From contig NZ_AUDC01000015.1 in assembly GCF_000425265.1 (NCBI RefSeq), forward strand, positions 164,228 to 211,131: a stretch of DNA of 46,904 nt, in the 5' to 3' direction. The DNA comes from Maridesulfovibrio zosterae DSM 11974 (GTDB lineage: Bacteria; Desulfobacterota; Desulfovibrionia; Desulfovibrionales; Desulfovibrionaceae). The notes below the pieces were generated by a model, which was not told where the DNA came from, ran no database searches, and saw only the letters and a list, made by a program, of their open reading frames with translations. Shown piece after piece: positions 33,384 through 43,800 of the stretch; position 1 is the first letter of the stretch; each line of letters opens with the position of its first letter. A program made the position numbers and the translations under genes.

Positions 33384-33839
33384 AATGAGAGTTAAAGACG
33401 CATAATTATAGCTGTAATATATAAGGTCCAACTTACTTTGTTCTAAGTCATATGACCAACCTGCAGAACGGTCATATTGGGCGCTTATTATCGTTTCGCC
33501 CATAAGCATTACCAAAATATACCGGTATTATTATCCAACGGTATCCCAACGGAGAACCAGCTTGTGTTCAATGCTTTCCGGGTACACGGCCTGCTGTTGA
33601 TCCCTTCAACTCCTCAATGTGTTTGTCTAGTACGTCTTATGTAACTTCAGCCAATCCTTGGTACTGGTCATACAAAACGACACTAGGACTAAACTTCTCG
33701 GGTTATATTCTCGACAAGTGAGTCCATCAAAAGACGTTTTAGAGCGTCATCACGCGACAATAAAAATAAACTTTTACGCTAAACATATAAATCCCCATCC
33801 GATCGACAGGATACAGAGAAATTGAAAGGTAGAGCAATT
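33384..33839. other. Intergenic region with a long inverted repeat and an orphan reading frame
   Basis: About 455 bp with no supported gene. ATATGACC (33450-33457) and GGTCATAT (33470-33477) are 8-bp arms 12 bp apart. A frame without start codon runs from the TAA near 33500 to TGA near 33720 and reads coding-like residues (YPNGEPACVQCFPGTRPAVD, then NPWYWSYKTTLGLNFSGYIL). It may be a gene remnant but matches no family that I know. Confidence 0.4.
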
Positions 33840-35141
33840 ATGAAAATTATGAATATGACTAAACGTACTGTTACTTTTGTCCTTGGTGTTTTCATCATGG
33901 CAATTGGTGTGACCTTGTCGGTCAAAGCAAATCTTGGCGTTTCAGCAATTTCATGCATACCGTATATCTACAGCCTAAAGTACAACTTTACTATTGGTGA
34001 ATTCACAATATTCATGAATATAATTTGCATCTTGCTACAGATCATACTGCTGCGTAAAAAATACTCGCCTGTGCAGCTTTCTCAACTTGTTGCCATAACA
34101 GCATTTGGTTATTGCATTGATTTTTCGATGTATCTTCTAAGTGGGATAGATGCTTCGTCGTATTTGTTGCAGGTTGCTTGGTGTTTACTCGGTTGCGTTG
34201 CCCTTGCCTTCGGAGTTTTTCTGTTGGTGAAAGCAAATCTCACGTATCTTCCTGTTGACGGTCTTTCTGTTGCAATTTCAGATGTTTTTAAAAAGGAATT
34301 CGGGAAGGTCAAAGTTGGAGTTGATTGTTCCCTGGCATCTCTTGGGATTGTTAGCTCTTTCTTATTACTGCATAAGTTGGAAGGGATACGGGAAGGAACA
34401 ATTGCAGCAGCTCTGTTTGTCGGAATGATGGTAAAATTCTTCAATGCCAAATTACCAATAGTTGATAGGTGGTTAGGTAACAAGACCTTAGAAGAAGAAA
34501 TAGAAGATGATATTAATGATATAGAAAATTCTTTTTTTGTCATTACTATAGCCAGAGAATACGGCAGTGGTGGACATGGGATAGGAAAAAAAATTGCCGG
34601 TAAGCTAGGAATTTCCTTTTATGACGACCAATTGGTCGATATAACTGCAGAGAAAAGCGGTTTTACAAAAGAATATATTGCACAAAATGAACAGAAAATT
34701 GCCAATACGTTATTAGATGAGCTTTATGTTCAAAATTATGCATATGTAAATGACCATCTCCCCCCCTCTGACATTCTGTTTCTCAGACAAAGCAAAATAA
34801 TCAGGGAAATTTGCAGTAAGGAATCTTGTGTTATTGTCGGCAGATGTGGCAACTTTATTTTGAAGGACAACCCCAAATGCTTTAACGTATTTATCCATGC
34901 AAATATGGATTATCGACTGTCTAAAATAGTAGATGAATATGGTGTTGAAGCTGAGATATCAACTAAAGAGCTAAAACGTTCTGACAATGAACGTAGCAAC
35001 TATTGCCTGAAGTACACAGGAAAAGACTGGGCTGATTCTAGGAATTATCACATTGCGATAGACAGTTCACTTGATGACGATGAGGGCATAGCTCAAAAGG
35101 TTGTTAATATTCTGCAAGGGACAAATTTAGCCAGCTTTTAG
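33840..35141 (+). CDS. Fusion of a YczE-like membrane domain with a cytidylate-kinase-like domain
   Basis: A 433-aa protein in two parts. Residues about 1-205 form five or six membrane helices resembling the YczE/YyaS (DUF6198-type) family: TVTFVLGVFIMAIGVTLSVK and LVKANLTYLPVDGLSVAIS repeat the family's VKANLG-like motif. Residues about 235-430 resemble the cytidylate-kinase-like family: FVITIAREYGSGGHGIGKKI is a P-loop-like nucleotide motif, followed by LGISFYDDQLVDI and CVIVGRCGNFIL. An acidic linker (LEEEIEDDINDIEN) joins them. The ATG at 33840 follows AAAGGTAGAG; an upstream in-frame TTG at 33822 is less likely. Enzyme substrate and membrane role are unknown. Confidence 0.8.
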   Translation: MKIMNMTKRTVTFVLGVFIMAIGVTLSVKANLGVSAISCIPYIYSLKYNFTIGEFTIFMNIICILLQIILLRKKYSPVQLSQLVAITAFGYCIDFSMYLLSGIDASSYLLQVAWCLLGCVALAFGVFLLVKANLTYLPVDGLSVAISDVFKKEFGKVKVGVDCSLASLGIVSSFLLLHKLEGIREGTIAAALFVGMMVKFFNAKLPIVDRWLGNKTLEEEIEDDINDIENSFFVITIAREYGSGGHGIGKKIAGKLGISFYDDQLVDITAEKSGFTKEYIAQNEQKIANTLLDELYVQNYAYVNDHLPPSDILFLRQSKIIREICSKESCVIVGRCGNFILKDNPKCFNVFIHANMDYRLSKIVDEYGVEAEISTKELKRSDNERSNYCLKYTGKDWADSRNYHIAIDSSLDDDEGIAQKVVNILQGTNLASF

Positions 35142-35452
35142 ATTGGTGTATTATACATATCTGAAATAGAACTTTTATAGTGCCTTCCCTGAAGATTAGG
35201 GCCTGCAGCAAATATGGTTTTACAGCATACAGTTAAATGGATCCCCTTATTGGCCTTGCGCAACCCTTTCTATTTGGATAGTTAATACTGATCTTTTAAA
35301 CACCGCAATGCAGCGGCCTTCATTGAACTACCGTTCTTTTTCCACACCAGTCAATTACTCCGTTCCCAAGGAGGATGACACCCATCTGATACTGAGAGGT
35401 TGTCAAACATCTACCGGAACGTATTGAAATATAAAAAGCCAAGGAGCCTAAT
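35142..35452. other. Intergenic region before the aminotransferase gene
   Basis: 311 bp. I see no gene, clear terminator or operator. AAGGAGG near 35369 is not followed by a usable frame. The aminotransferase promoter is presumably here. Confidence 0.5.
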
Positions 35453-36637
35453 ATGCAACTCGTATCAGATGAAATGTCGTCTTATGTTGGTAAATCTTCA
35501 TGGATCCGCAAAATGTTCGAGGCGGGAATAGTACTGAAAAAAAAGTACGGTGAGGACGCAGTATGTGACTTCTCACTGGGTAACCCTGATCTGGCTCCTC
35601 CGCCAGCTGTCAAGGAAACATTGCTCAAGATAGCTGAAAACGCTGACAAACCTTTTGCACTGGGTTACATGCCTAATTTCGGATACCCTGATGTACGAGA
35701 CACTCTGGCACGTAAGGTCACCGAGGAGCAGGAAGTAGAAGTCGCAGGATCAGACATTATCGTGACTTGTGGTGCTGCAGGAGCTCTGAATATCTTTTTC
35801 CGTGCGATACTTAACCCCGGCGATGAGGTTATTTGTTCCAAACCAGTCTTCGTAGACTACTCCGCCTATGTAGGCTCTCATGGTGGGATCCTTAAACCGG
35901 TATCATGCAATGAATCAGACTTTTCGCTGGACCTGGATGCTATTGAAGCAGGAATTACTGACAAAACCTGTGCAGTACTCCTCAATTCCCCCAACAATCC
36001 TACAGGCGTGATCTACAGCGCCAAGCAACTCAAAGAGCTGGGCGAATTGCTGACCCGCAAGAGCGAAGGGCGCAAGCGTCCTATCCTGCTGGTATCAGAT
36101 GAGCCATATCGATTCTTGGCCTTTGACGGAGAAAAAGTGCCATCCATGCTACAGGCGTATACATACAGCGTAGCGTGCTCTTCTTTCTCCAAGAATCTAG
36201 CCCTTGCAGGTGAAAGGGTTGGATACGCAGTAGTTAACCCGGCTATGGAAGGAAAGGAACAGTTAATAAATGTTATGACCATGGCCAACCGTTTTCTGGG
36301 CTTCATCAATGCCCCCTGTATCGGCCAGCGTTTGATGCAAGGAGCCATCGACTCGCAGGTAGATATTTCCATCTACGACGAACGCCGCAAGGCCATGGCC
36401 GAGGTACTTGACGAGGCAGGATATGAATACCCCATGCCTAAGGGAGCCTTCTACTTCTTTGTTAAGGCTCCGGGAGGCGATGACGTAGCTTTCTGCCAGC
36501 GCCTTATGGAAGAAAAGATTCTGGCGGTTCCGGGAACAGGTTTCCAGTATCCAGGCTACTTCCGACTTTCCTTCTGCGTAGACACGGCCATCATCCGCCG
36601 GGCTGCTCCTGGTCTCAAAAAGGCTATGGAAGGATAG
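35453..36637 (+). CDS. PLP-dependent class I/II aminotransferase
   Basis: A 394-aa fold-type I aminotransferase. Features are CDFSLGNPDLAPPP (N-terminal substrate region), VTCGAAGALNIFFRAILNPG (cofactor phosphate region), LLNSPNNPTGVIYS (Asn contacting PLP), and SSFSKNLALAGERVGYAVV with the PLP-binding Lys. A C-terminal FRLSFCVD carries the carboxylate-binding Arg. It moves an amino group from an amino acid to a 2-oxo acid in the cytosol. CAAGGAG lies before the ATG at 35453, and a strong terminator ends the gene, so it is monocistronic. With IorAB and two acyl-CoA synthetases nearby it likely feeds amino acids into the 2-oxo acid pathway; its amino-acid preference is unknown. Confidence 0.92.
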   Translation: MQLVSDEMSSYVGKSSWIRKMFEAGIVLKKKYGEDAVCDFSLGNPDLAPPPAVKETLLKIAENADKPFALGYMPNFGYPDVRDTLARKVTEEQEVEVAGSDIIVTCGAAGALNIFFRAILNPGDEVICSKPVFVDYSAYVGSHGGILKPVSCNESDFSLDLDAIEAGITDKTCAVLLNSPNNPTGVIYSAKQLKELGELLTRKSEGRKRPILLVSDEPYRFLAFDGEKVPSMLQAYTYSVACSSFSKNLALAGERVGYAVVNPAMEGKEQLINVMTMANRFLGFINAPCIGQRLMQGAIDSQVDISIYDERRKAMAEVLDEAGYEYPMPKGAFYFFVKAPGGDDVAFCQRLMEEKILAVPGTGFQYPGYFRLSFCVDTAIIRRAAPGLKKAMEG

Positions 36638-36657
36638 TTCACAACAATATAAAAAAC

Positions 36658-36698
36658 GCCCCCCAATGCTCTCATTAGCATCGGGGGGCATTTTTTTT
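36658..36698 (+). terminator. Strong Rho-independent terminator after the aminotransferase gene
   Basis: GCCCCCC.ATGCT pairs with AGCAT.GGGGGGC (36658-36670 and 36677-36689) around a 6-nt loop with a single mismatch. It is followed by eight Ts (36691-36698), 20 nt after the stop codon. Confidence 0.95.
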
Positions 36699-36824
36699 AT
36701 GCTCTTCACATACTCAGCTCTATTATGATGACACTCACCGCCAGAACATCTTTGGCAACAAGAACGGTAGGACTTAACCCCGTCAGATGAACTCCACTCG
36801 ATAATATTTCTTCAAGCTCTTTAT

Positions 36825-39236
36825 TTAGATGAGTGACTCAGTTCGGATACGTTCGGCATAAAGCCTGGCTTCGATGTAAAGAGACACAGCAGCCACAGCT
36901 CGATCGCAGACCTGAAATACAGGAATACCGCTACTGTTCAAAACATCTCGCATAGGATCATAAAGCCTTCCACCATCAATGACACAGATAATAGGCTTTT
37001 CACTTTCCTTGGACACCTTAGTCAATAATTGCACGATACCATTATCCGCATCCATATTAAAAGCAGTGTTGTCACTGCCATACAGTGTGTGCATGGCAGG
37101 CGAGAGCGGATCTAAACCAATGACAATAGCGTCTATGCCCGCATCCTCTGAAAGGACCTCAGCTACGAACGCGTGGGTCTCATCATCTGACGAAGGATTG
37201 ATATCCAAAGGATTGTGTACAGTGACCAGACCAGTCAGTTTCTTGGTCTCCAGAATCTCCGTTATCCGCTTGACCGATTCAGTAGAAAACTCGGCCAGCC
37301 TAATCTGGTAATCATCGGACTGGATGGAGTCAGCCATGCCCACAGCTTCAAAACCTGCTCCGCTGACAGCAGCCAAACGGTTGCCATTGATCTTTTTGCC
37401 GGCCATGTTCTCAGCTAATAAAAACAGATCCTGAAATTCAGTGAAATTGCGGGCCACGATGGCACCGGCCTGCCGTGCGCATGATTCGCATACCATATAG
37501 TCGCCTGCCAGAGAGGCTGTATGACCACTGGTAGCGCTCTTACCTTCAGGAGTTCGACCAGCTTTATAAAAAACTACTTCCTTACCAGCCAGCACCGCAT
37601 CACGTACAGCAGCGCAGAATTCCAGCCCATCCAAATCATTAAATCCTTCAGCGTAGACCGCAATGACGTCCACTTCATCGGAATCCTTAAAATATTTAAC
37701 CATATCACCGAGGGTTAAATCGGTCTGGTTACCTAATGAGACCATATAAGCAGGGTTCATTTCTGGACACTGGCTGGAACGATGAAGCATAAACGCGCCA
37801 GACTGGCTGATCAAGGCCGCCCGATGTTGTAAATTTTTACTGTTCTTGGGCAATTTTTCTTCAGGAATAAACCACGTATCGTAGCGGCCAGGGTGGGAAA
37901 CAACTCCCATACAGTTGGCTCCTAGAAATACAGGCCCTCCGTCTTCTGTAGCATGGGCTTCATTAATCGCCGCAATAACCTTGGCAGCGCGCTCCTGACT
38001 TTCCTCAGTCTCGCCCATACCTCCCGGAATAAGCATCACTGAGTTGGCCGCATCCAAACGCACCACATCATCTACCAGATCCGGGACCTGCGACGCCCCG
38101 ACAGCAACAACCAGCAGGTCGAGCTTTTCCGGCAGTGCTTTGAGATCGGGATAGCACTTGACTCCATCTATTTCATTCACGCCGCCCTTAAGCAGACAGA
38201 GATTCTCTTTAGAAAAACCCTCTGCCAAGATATTGTCCATAATAATGCGGCCAAAGTTCTTACGCTTAGTAGATACTCCGATGATACCAATGTTTTTCGG
38301 GTGTAGCAGGTTATCTATTTTTGAGATGGGACGATGACTGAACTGAGGTTCAGGAAAGCCGAACTTGCACATACCGTCTAGCGGAACCATGAGAAAATCT
38401 GTGAATGCATATGGATTTATCTCCATTTCAGTAATCACAAACTCGGCGTCCGGATTCATAGATGAATAGTGGCGACCCATATCAATGAATGAAGTAAAAC
38501 ATTCAATAAGCTGTTCATCCGTAACAACACGGCGCTGGCCTCGGGTGAGCCCTGCCAGCTTCTTATAGGAAATAGTCTTGCGGAAGAGTTCAAAAAAAGC
38601 ATCACCGTCGATCAATTCGCAGGAGGCCGCGATGATCGCTTGTCCCTTACGGAATCGTTCGGCATATAGCTCGGTATCCGTGCCACCCAGACCAGCAGAG
38701 ATGATCATCCCGAACTCTCTGGTATTGCGCAGTCCCACAATCAGTTCATTGCCGAATGCAGAAGAGTCCGGAGGCATAAACTGAACCATAAGCACTCCCT
38801 TGATATCACTCCTTATGGCATCTTCAAGGGCATCACCAGTCAGTCCTCGATAATCCTCTGGAGCATGGGCAGGGTCTAGATTAATCATGGTGGCGTATTT
38901 TTCGGGCACTTCGTATAGCATACGACGCATGGCCGAACGAATTTTATCAGGGTCTTTTGGAACACAACGTACGCCGCCCACCTCGGTCTTATGGATGATA
39001 TTCGGGGAGACGATCTTGAGCACCACCTTTTCACCGGGCAAAGCCTTAAGCTCGTCATCAGATGAACGCGCTCCACGTGGCAGTAAGATACACTTTGGTG
39101 GAGTCTCTGCACCGGAATTACCCAGCAAATTGTAGACTTCATATTCGAAGAGATGACCACGGCCCTCGTTTTGAGCAGACCTGAATATTTCGGAAATTGC
39201 TTCGTAATCTATATGGGTAGTAGCTGTAGATATCAT
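36825..39236 (-). CDS. ADP-forming acyl-CoA synthetase with ATP-grasp domain first
   Basis: The 803-aa protein is in permuted order compared with the enzyme at 23087-25153. The ATP-grasp domain is N-terminal (about 20-280; KVVLKIVSPNIIHKTEVGGV and VITEMEINPYAF). A CoA-binding domain follows (LLHPKNIGIIGVSTKRKNFG, about 310-440). Then comes the ligase domain with the phosphohistidine loop ATSGHTASLAGDY (His near 575) and a C-terminal ligase-CoA part. It would make ATP from acyl-CoA, ADP and phosphate, or activate acids in reverse. The ATG at 39236 follows GAGGACAGCAGGAT. It is monocistronic and convergent with the aminotransferase. TGTCAA at 39312-39317 (TTGACA on the minus strand) may be its -35. 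Confidence 0.9.
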   Translation of the reverse strand: MISTATTHIDYEAISEIFRSAQNEGRGHLFEYEVYNLLGNSGAETPPKCILLPRGARSSDDELKALPGEKVVLKIVSPNIIHKTEVGGVRCVPKDPDKIRSAMRRMLYEVPEKYATMINLDPAHAPEDYRGLTGDALEDAIRSDIKGVLMVQFMPPDSSAFGNELIVGLRNTREFGMIISAGLGGTDTELYAERFRKGQAIIAASCELIDGDAFFELFRKTISYKKLAGLTRGQRRVVTDEQLIECFTSFIDMGRHYSSMNPDAEFVITEMEINPYAFTDFLMVPLDGMCKFGFPEPQFSHRPISKIDNLLHPKNIGIIGVSTKRKNFGRIIMDNILAEGFSKENLCLLKGGVNEIDGVKCYPDLKALPEKLDLLVVAVGASQVPDLVDDVVRLDAANSVMLIPGGMGETEESQERAAKVIAAINEAHATEDGGPVFLGANCMGVVSHPGRYDTWFIPEEKLPKNSKNLQHRAALISQSGAFMLHRSSQCPEMNPAYMVSLGNQTDLTLGDMVKYFKDSDEVDVIAVYAEGFNDLDGLEFCAAVRDAVLAGKEVVFYKAGRTPEGKSATSGHTASLAGDYMVCESCARQAGAIVARNFTEFQDLFLLAENMAGKKINGNRLAAVSGAGFEAVGMADSIQSDDYQIRLAEFSTESVKRITEILETKKLTGLVTVHNPLDINPSSDDETHAFVAEVLSEDAGIDAIVIGLDPLSPAMHTLYGSDNTAFNMDADNGIVQLLTKVSKESEKPIICVIDGGRLYDPMRDVLNSSGIPVFQVCDRAVAAVSLYIEARLYAERIRTESLI

Positions 39237-39600
39237 ATCCTGCTGTCCTCATTGGATAAATGTCGTAATGTTGATAATGATGCATTAATATCTATTAAAA
39301 GTCATACTTTTTGTCAAGTCAGCAATACATGCATATTACAGCATAAGACACTGTAATAAAATAATATTTATAAAATATTATTTTTAAAAATACCGTTTTA
39401 CGGGAGTAAAAACCACTCTAAGCCTATAAAGAGGCTGTTTTTAGCTATAATACGTCATACTATTATAACTAAAAGCTGGAACGGCAAAAAAAAGGGGAGG
39501 GACTGAAATAGTAGAGACAACGCACATCCTCTCTAGGCATGCAGTATTGGTCACTCCTATGATAGACTGTAAGCATCCGGCAGTCCAAGCGAAAAGAGCG
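39237..39600. other. AT-rich intergenic region with a long palindrome
   Basis: 364 bp with no supported gene. It contains the likely promoter of the acyl-CoA synthetase (minus-strand -35 TTGACA at 39312-39317). It also holds a perfect AT palindrome: AAAATAATATTT at 39358-39369 and its reverse complement at 39373-39384. A minus-strand CCCTCCCC followed by eight Ts near 39480-39500 may end the signalling operon, but no stem is evident. Confidence 0.5.
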
Positions 39601-40821
39601 CTATTCGATGTCGCAGATGGGAAGCTCAACGGTAACAGTGGTCCCTTCGGCTTCGGATGTAGTGAACCAGATATGGCCGCCATGAGCCTTGGCTATAAGC
39701 TGAGCACTGTATGTTCCAAGACCTGTGCCGCATCGCTTACCCATAGTGACATACTTTTCAAAAAAACGAGCCCTGATTGGTTCCGGCACAACTCCGGTAT
39801 TGTGGATTTTGATGTGAACCGTACCGGATTCCTTTAGGCTGGTGATAGTAACACATTCACCTGCTGAGGAAGCCTCAATCGCATTTTTTATCAGATTCAT
39901 AAATATGTCTTCAAATAAAAAAGCTTCCCCGCACACCATCACACCAGCCCGTGGACAATCTGACGTAGCTTGGAGAACAATGGTAACCTTATTCTGCGAG
40001 GACAGTCTTTCCAGAGAATTGTTCACGGTTTCAAGAATATGATTAATTTCTATCGGAGTTTTAGCTGGTAAATATTCTCCCTTTTTCATCTTCCTCAAAG
40101 GCTCAGCAGCATCAATAAGATGAATCACTTGCCGAATACCAAGAAGAATCTGTGGAAATGCCTCCACCAAAGAGGCTTCATCGCTACCGTTCACTACCAA
40201 CTGCGCCAAGGAAAAGATATTGATAAGCGGCCCTTTGATGTCATGATGGATGATACGCTCAACATCCTTGCGAAATTGTTCTTCCTGTTTACGCTCAGTA
40301 ATGTCGTGTATCACGATAAGACAGACTGGAGCTCCCTTGGCATCCCGTGAGATCGTTGCTGTTAAGTGTACCCAAAATACATCTCCAGCTCTTTTTACCA
40401 GACGTAACTCAAACGCCGTTGTAGCCATCGGTATTTCTTTTTTAAAGAGATCTTTGCTTTGCAGGTAATAAAGGTCTTGGTCATCCTCGTAAATAAATTG
40501 GGTCCAAAACTGACCTACTATTTCACTCCGGGACACACCAAGCAGTGTCGCAGCCGTGAGATTTGACTCAATAGTCACCCCCTGCTGGCTGACCGTGCAA
40601 TAACCGACCGGAGCCAGATCATAAAGATCGAAATAACGCGCCCGTACGGCATCCAGCTCTTCCTGTGAACGGCGCAGTTCTTCATTTTGCAATTCCAGTT
40701 CGATCTGATGAACACGCAGTTCGTGAAGTGACTGCTGCATTCCAGCAAGTGTAACGGGATACTTATTCGCAGAATCGTCCTCAGCGACTAATTTCTCGGC
40801 TTGACGTCTTAACTTGTCCAT
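39601..40821 (-). CDS. PAS-domain sensor histidine kinase (cytoplasmic)
   Basis: A 406-aa protein without membrane segments. An N-terminal coiled coil (about 25-60; LHELRVHQIELELQNEELRR) leads to a PAS domain (about 65-180; YDLAPVGYCTVSQQGVTIES). Next is the phosphoacceptor region with RIIHHDIKGPLINIFSLAQL. The ATPase domain has the N-box FMNLIKNAIEASSAGE and G-box GTGLGTYSAQLIAKAHGGHI. The start ATG overlaps the stop of the CheB-CheR gene by one base, so the two are translated together. It has no receiver domain and no adjacent response regulator. It likely takes part in a phosphorelay with a distant partner. Confidence 0.9.
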   Translation of the reverse strand: MDKLRRQAEKLVAEDDSANKYPVTLAGMQQSLHELRVHQIELELQNEELRRSQEELDAVRARYFDLYDLAPVGYCTVSQQGVTIESNLTAATLLGVSRSEIVGQFWTQFIYEDDQDLYYLQSKDLFKKEIPMATTAFELRLVKRAGDVFWVHLTATISRDAKGAPVCLIVIHDITERKQEEQFRKDVERIIHHDIKGPLINIFSLAQLVVNGSDEASLVEAFPQILLGIRQVIHLIDAAEPLRKMKKGEYLPAKTPIEINHILETVNNSLERLSSQNKVTIVLQATSDCPRAGVMVCGEAFLFEDIFMNLIKNAIEASSAGECVTITSLKESGTVHIKIHNTGVVPEPIRARFFEKYVTMGKRCGTGLGTYSAQLIAKAHGGHIWFTTSEAEGTTVTVELPICDIE

Positions 40822-43800
40822 TATGTGTTGTCCCTCTTCATGGTAATGCGGTGAGTTACCGCCATGGCATAGACATGACCTGCATCATCTGCCAAGAGAC
40901 TGGCCGTGAGCCACACCGTTAAAACCTGTCCATCCTTGTTCATGCGGCGTGTTTTATATGGCACCGGCACGTCACCCGCAGCGACCAGCCGGATATTCTC
41001 TAACTCTTGCGATTGTATATCCTCCGGAAGCATGTCCTGAAGCCTCAAGGTCAATGCCTCCTCCTCTGTCCAACCGAAAATTCTCTGCGCAGAAGGGTTC
41101 CATTCCAAAATATCGCCATCTGTATTTAATACGATAATTGCATCCTGTGAATCTCGCACAATCACTGCCAAACGAAGCTGGTCATAGGCTTCCTGCAGCA
41201 ATACGTGTGACTTCTTCATTTCGGTTATATCTACAAATGTGATTACCACACCCTCAATCACATTCTCAAGAGTTCGGTAAGGTTGGATGCGCATAGTGTA
41301 CCATTTCTCTTCCGCGGTCTGTACTTCCAATTCTTTAGGAAGCAGTGTTTCCAACACCGATTGTACGTCAGTAACAAGGCTGTCATATCCTACCATCTTG
41401 GAGACGATGTGACCAACAGGTCGTCCAATATCAACCGGAATCAAGTTGATGATCCGAGTGGCGGCCGGGGTAAAACGCATAATGCATAGTCGATTATCAA
41501 CAAATATAGTGGCTATGCCAGTACCGGAAAGTAAGTTGCTCATATCATTATTGGCATGCGACAGATCGGTTAATTTATTTTGCAGTTCAGTATTAACGGT
41601 GGCTAATTCTTCATTAACGGATTGCAGTTCTTCCTTAGAAGTCTCAAGCTCTTCGTTCGAAGACTGCAACTCTTCGTTTATGGATTGCATTTCTTCGTTG
41701 GATGATTTTAGTTCCTCATTGGATGTCTCCAATTCCTCAATGGTACTTTGAAGATATTCATCCTTAGCCAACAACTCATGCCGCAACGTAGCAACATCCA
41801 TATCATCGCCTTCATCTGCCCCGTCTACAACTTTTCCTAAACCCAAAAGATCGTTTTTTTGCACTAACTCACAGTCAAACTGCGATGTAGGCTTCAGGAT
41901 AACCAGATAAAGAGGGGATTCAAATTCAGTCAGATCTGTCGATACCGGACAGACAGCTAGATCAACGGATGTGAAGTGTCCATTGGTTTTAACTTGCAAA
42001 GCTGGATTGCGTGTTGTTTCATTTGATGTCCGGGTTTTGTGCAAAGCTATACTCAATTGCCTGCGCAATCCCTCCCGTGCCATTTTAAGGATGTTGTTGA
42101 CTCCGGCTACGCCTTGCGCAGGCTCTAAATACTGACCAGTACGGCCATGAAGATAGAGAATATCGCCATGAGCATTGACCAGCACACCTGCTGGAGCAAA
42201 TTGTTGCAGTAGCGTCTGTTCGGTAAGTTCCCGTAATGGCTGTTGCACAGGACTGATCTCTTTTATGGATATACGTCGATAGGGTGATGGCTCAACCGGC
42301 AGCATGGGAGATAAAAAACGGCCAATGGTCGAAGGTATTCTGCCATTAAGGTCTTCCTTGCGCAGGTAAAGCTTTGATTTTCGATCTATAACTGAGAACA
42401 GATCGCTAAAATCACCCACGGTTTCCGATGTGCCCAAAAAGAGAACTCCTCCCGGACGCAATGCGTAATGGAAGAGTGGAATGAGTTTTTTTTGTAACTC
42501 CCCTCCCATGTATATGAGTAGATTGCGACAGGCGATACAGTCCAGCTTAGAAAATGGAGGGTCTTTGATCACGTCCTGTTCAGAAAAAATCAGCATATCG
42601 CGGATATTTTTATGGATCCGGTAGACGCTTCCATCGTTCTCAATAGTAAAAAAACGTGCGATTCTCTCCGGCGTAACATCGGTGAGTATGCTTGCTGGAT
42701 AAAGTCCGCTACGGGCTGTGGCTATTGCCTGACTGTCAATGTCGGTGGCAAAAATATGTACCTTAAAGTGCTGTTTGGTCGCTTCCATATACTCTTGCAG
42801 GAGGATTGCAATGGAGTATGCTTCTTCCCCGGTAGAACATCCCGTCGACCAAACTCGGATTGAAGAATCCACTGATTTGCCGGCAAATATTTTAGGAATA
42901 ACCTGTTCCTCAAGTACCTTGAAGACCGCGGGGTCCCTGAAAAAACTAGTTACGCCAATTAGTAAATCGCGAAAAAGCGCTTCAACTTCTACAGGAGTCT
43001 GCTGCAAATACTGAATATACGCATCCATCATGTCGATCTGATGAATGGCCATGCGCCTTTCGATGCGGCGATGTATGGTACTTGGTTTGTACATGGAAAA
43101 ATCATGCCCCATCTGGGATCGTAGCAGGATGCATATTTTTTGTAATGAGTTTTCACTTATAGATTTCGGCTTAGCTGTCGTCTGAAGTGTCGATCCATAT
43201 ATTTTAGATACATAGGCTATGATATGTGATGCCATCTCAGGGGGTGACAGTTCGTAATCCACCAAACCTGTAGCAATTGCGCTGCGCGGCATACCATCGT
43301 ACTCGCAGGAGTCGGGAGTTTGGGCAATAACCATGCCTCCTTCGCCTTTAATGGACCGCACACCCAGGGTGCCGTCGCTACCGGTTCCTGAGAGCACTAT
43401 ACCTATTGCTGCCTCATGCTGGCTCTGAGCCAGAGAGCGGAAGAAAAAATCAATGGGCAGTCGTTGCCCACGGGGGGCGACAGGCTTAATTAATTGAAGT
43501 CTACCATTCAGAAAAGACATATCGCGATCTGGGGGAATAATGTAAGCACAGTTGGGCAAGACTTCCATCCCATCCTCGACTTCGAAGACCCGCATACGGG
43601 TATAGCGCCGAATGAGTTCAGTAAGCAGGCTCTTGTGGTCAGGGGCAAGATGCTGCACCAGAACAAATGCCATTCCAGGATCGACATCTGCAGGCATACC
43701 TGAAAAAAAAGCTTCGAAAGCAGCCAAGCCTCCAGCTGAGGCACCAATTCCCACAATGGGTAAAATCGTTTCGTGCCCCTGCTTGGAATCACTTTTTATT

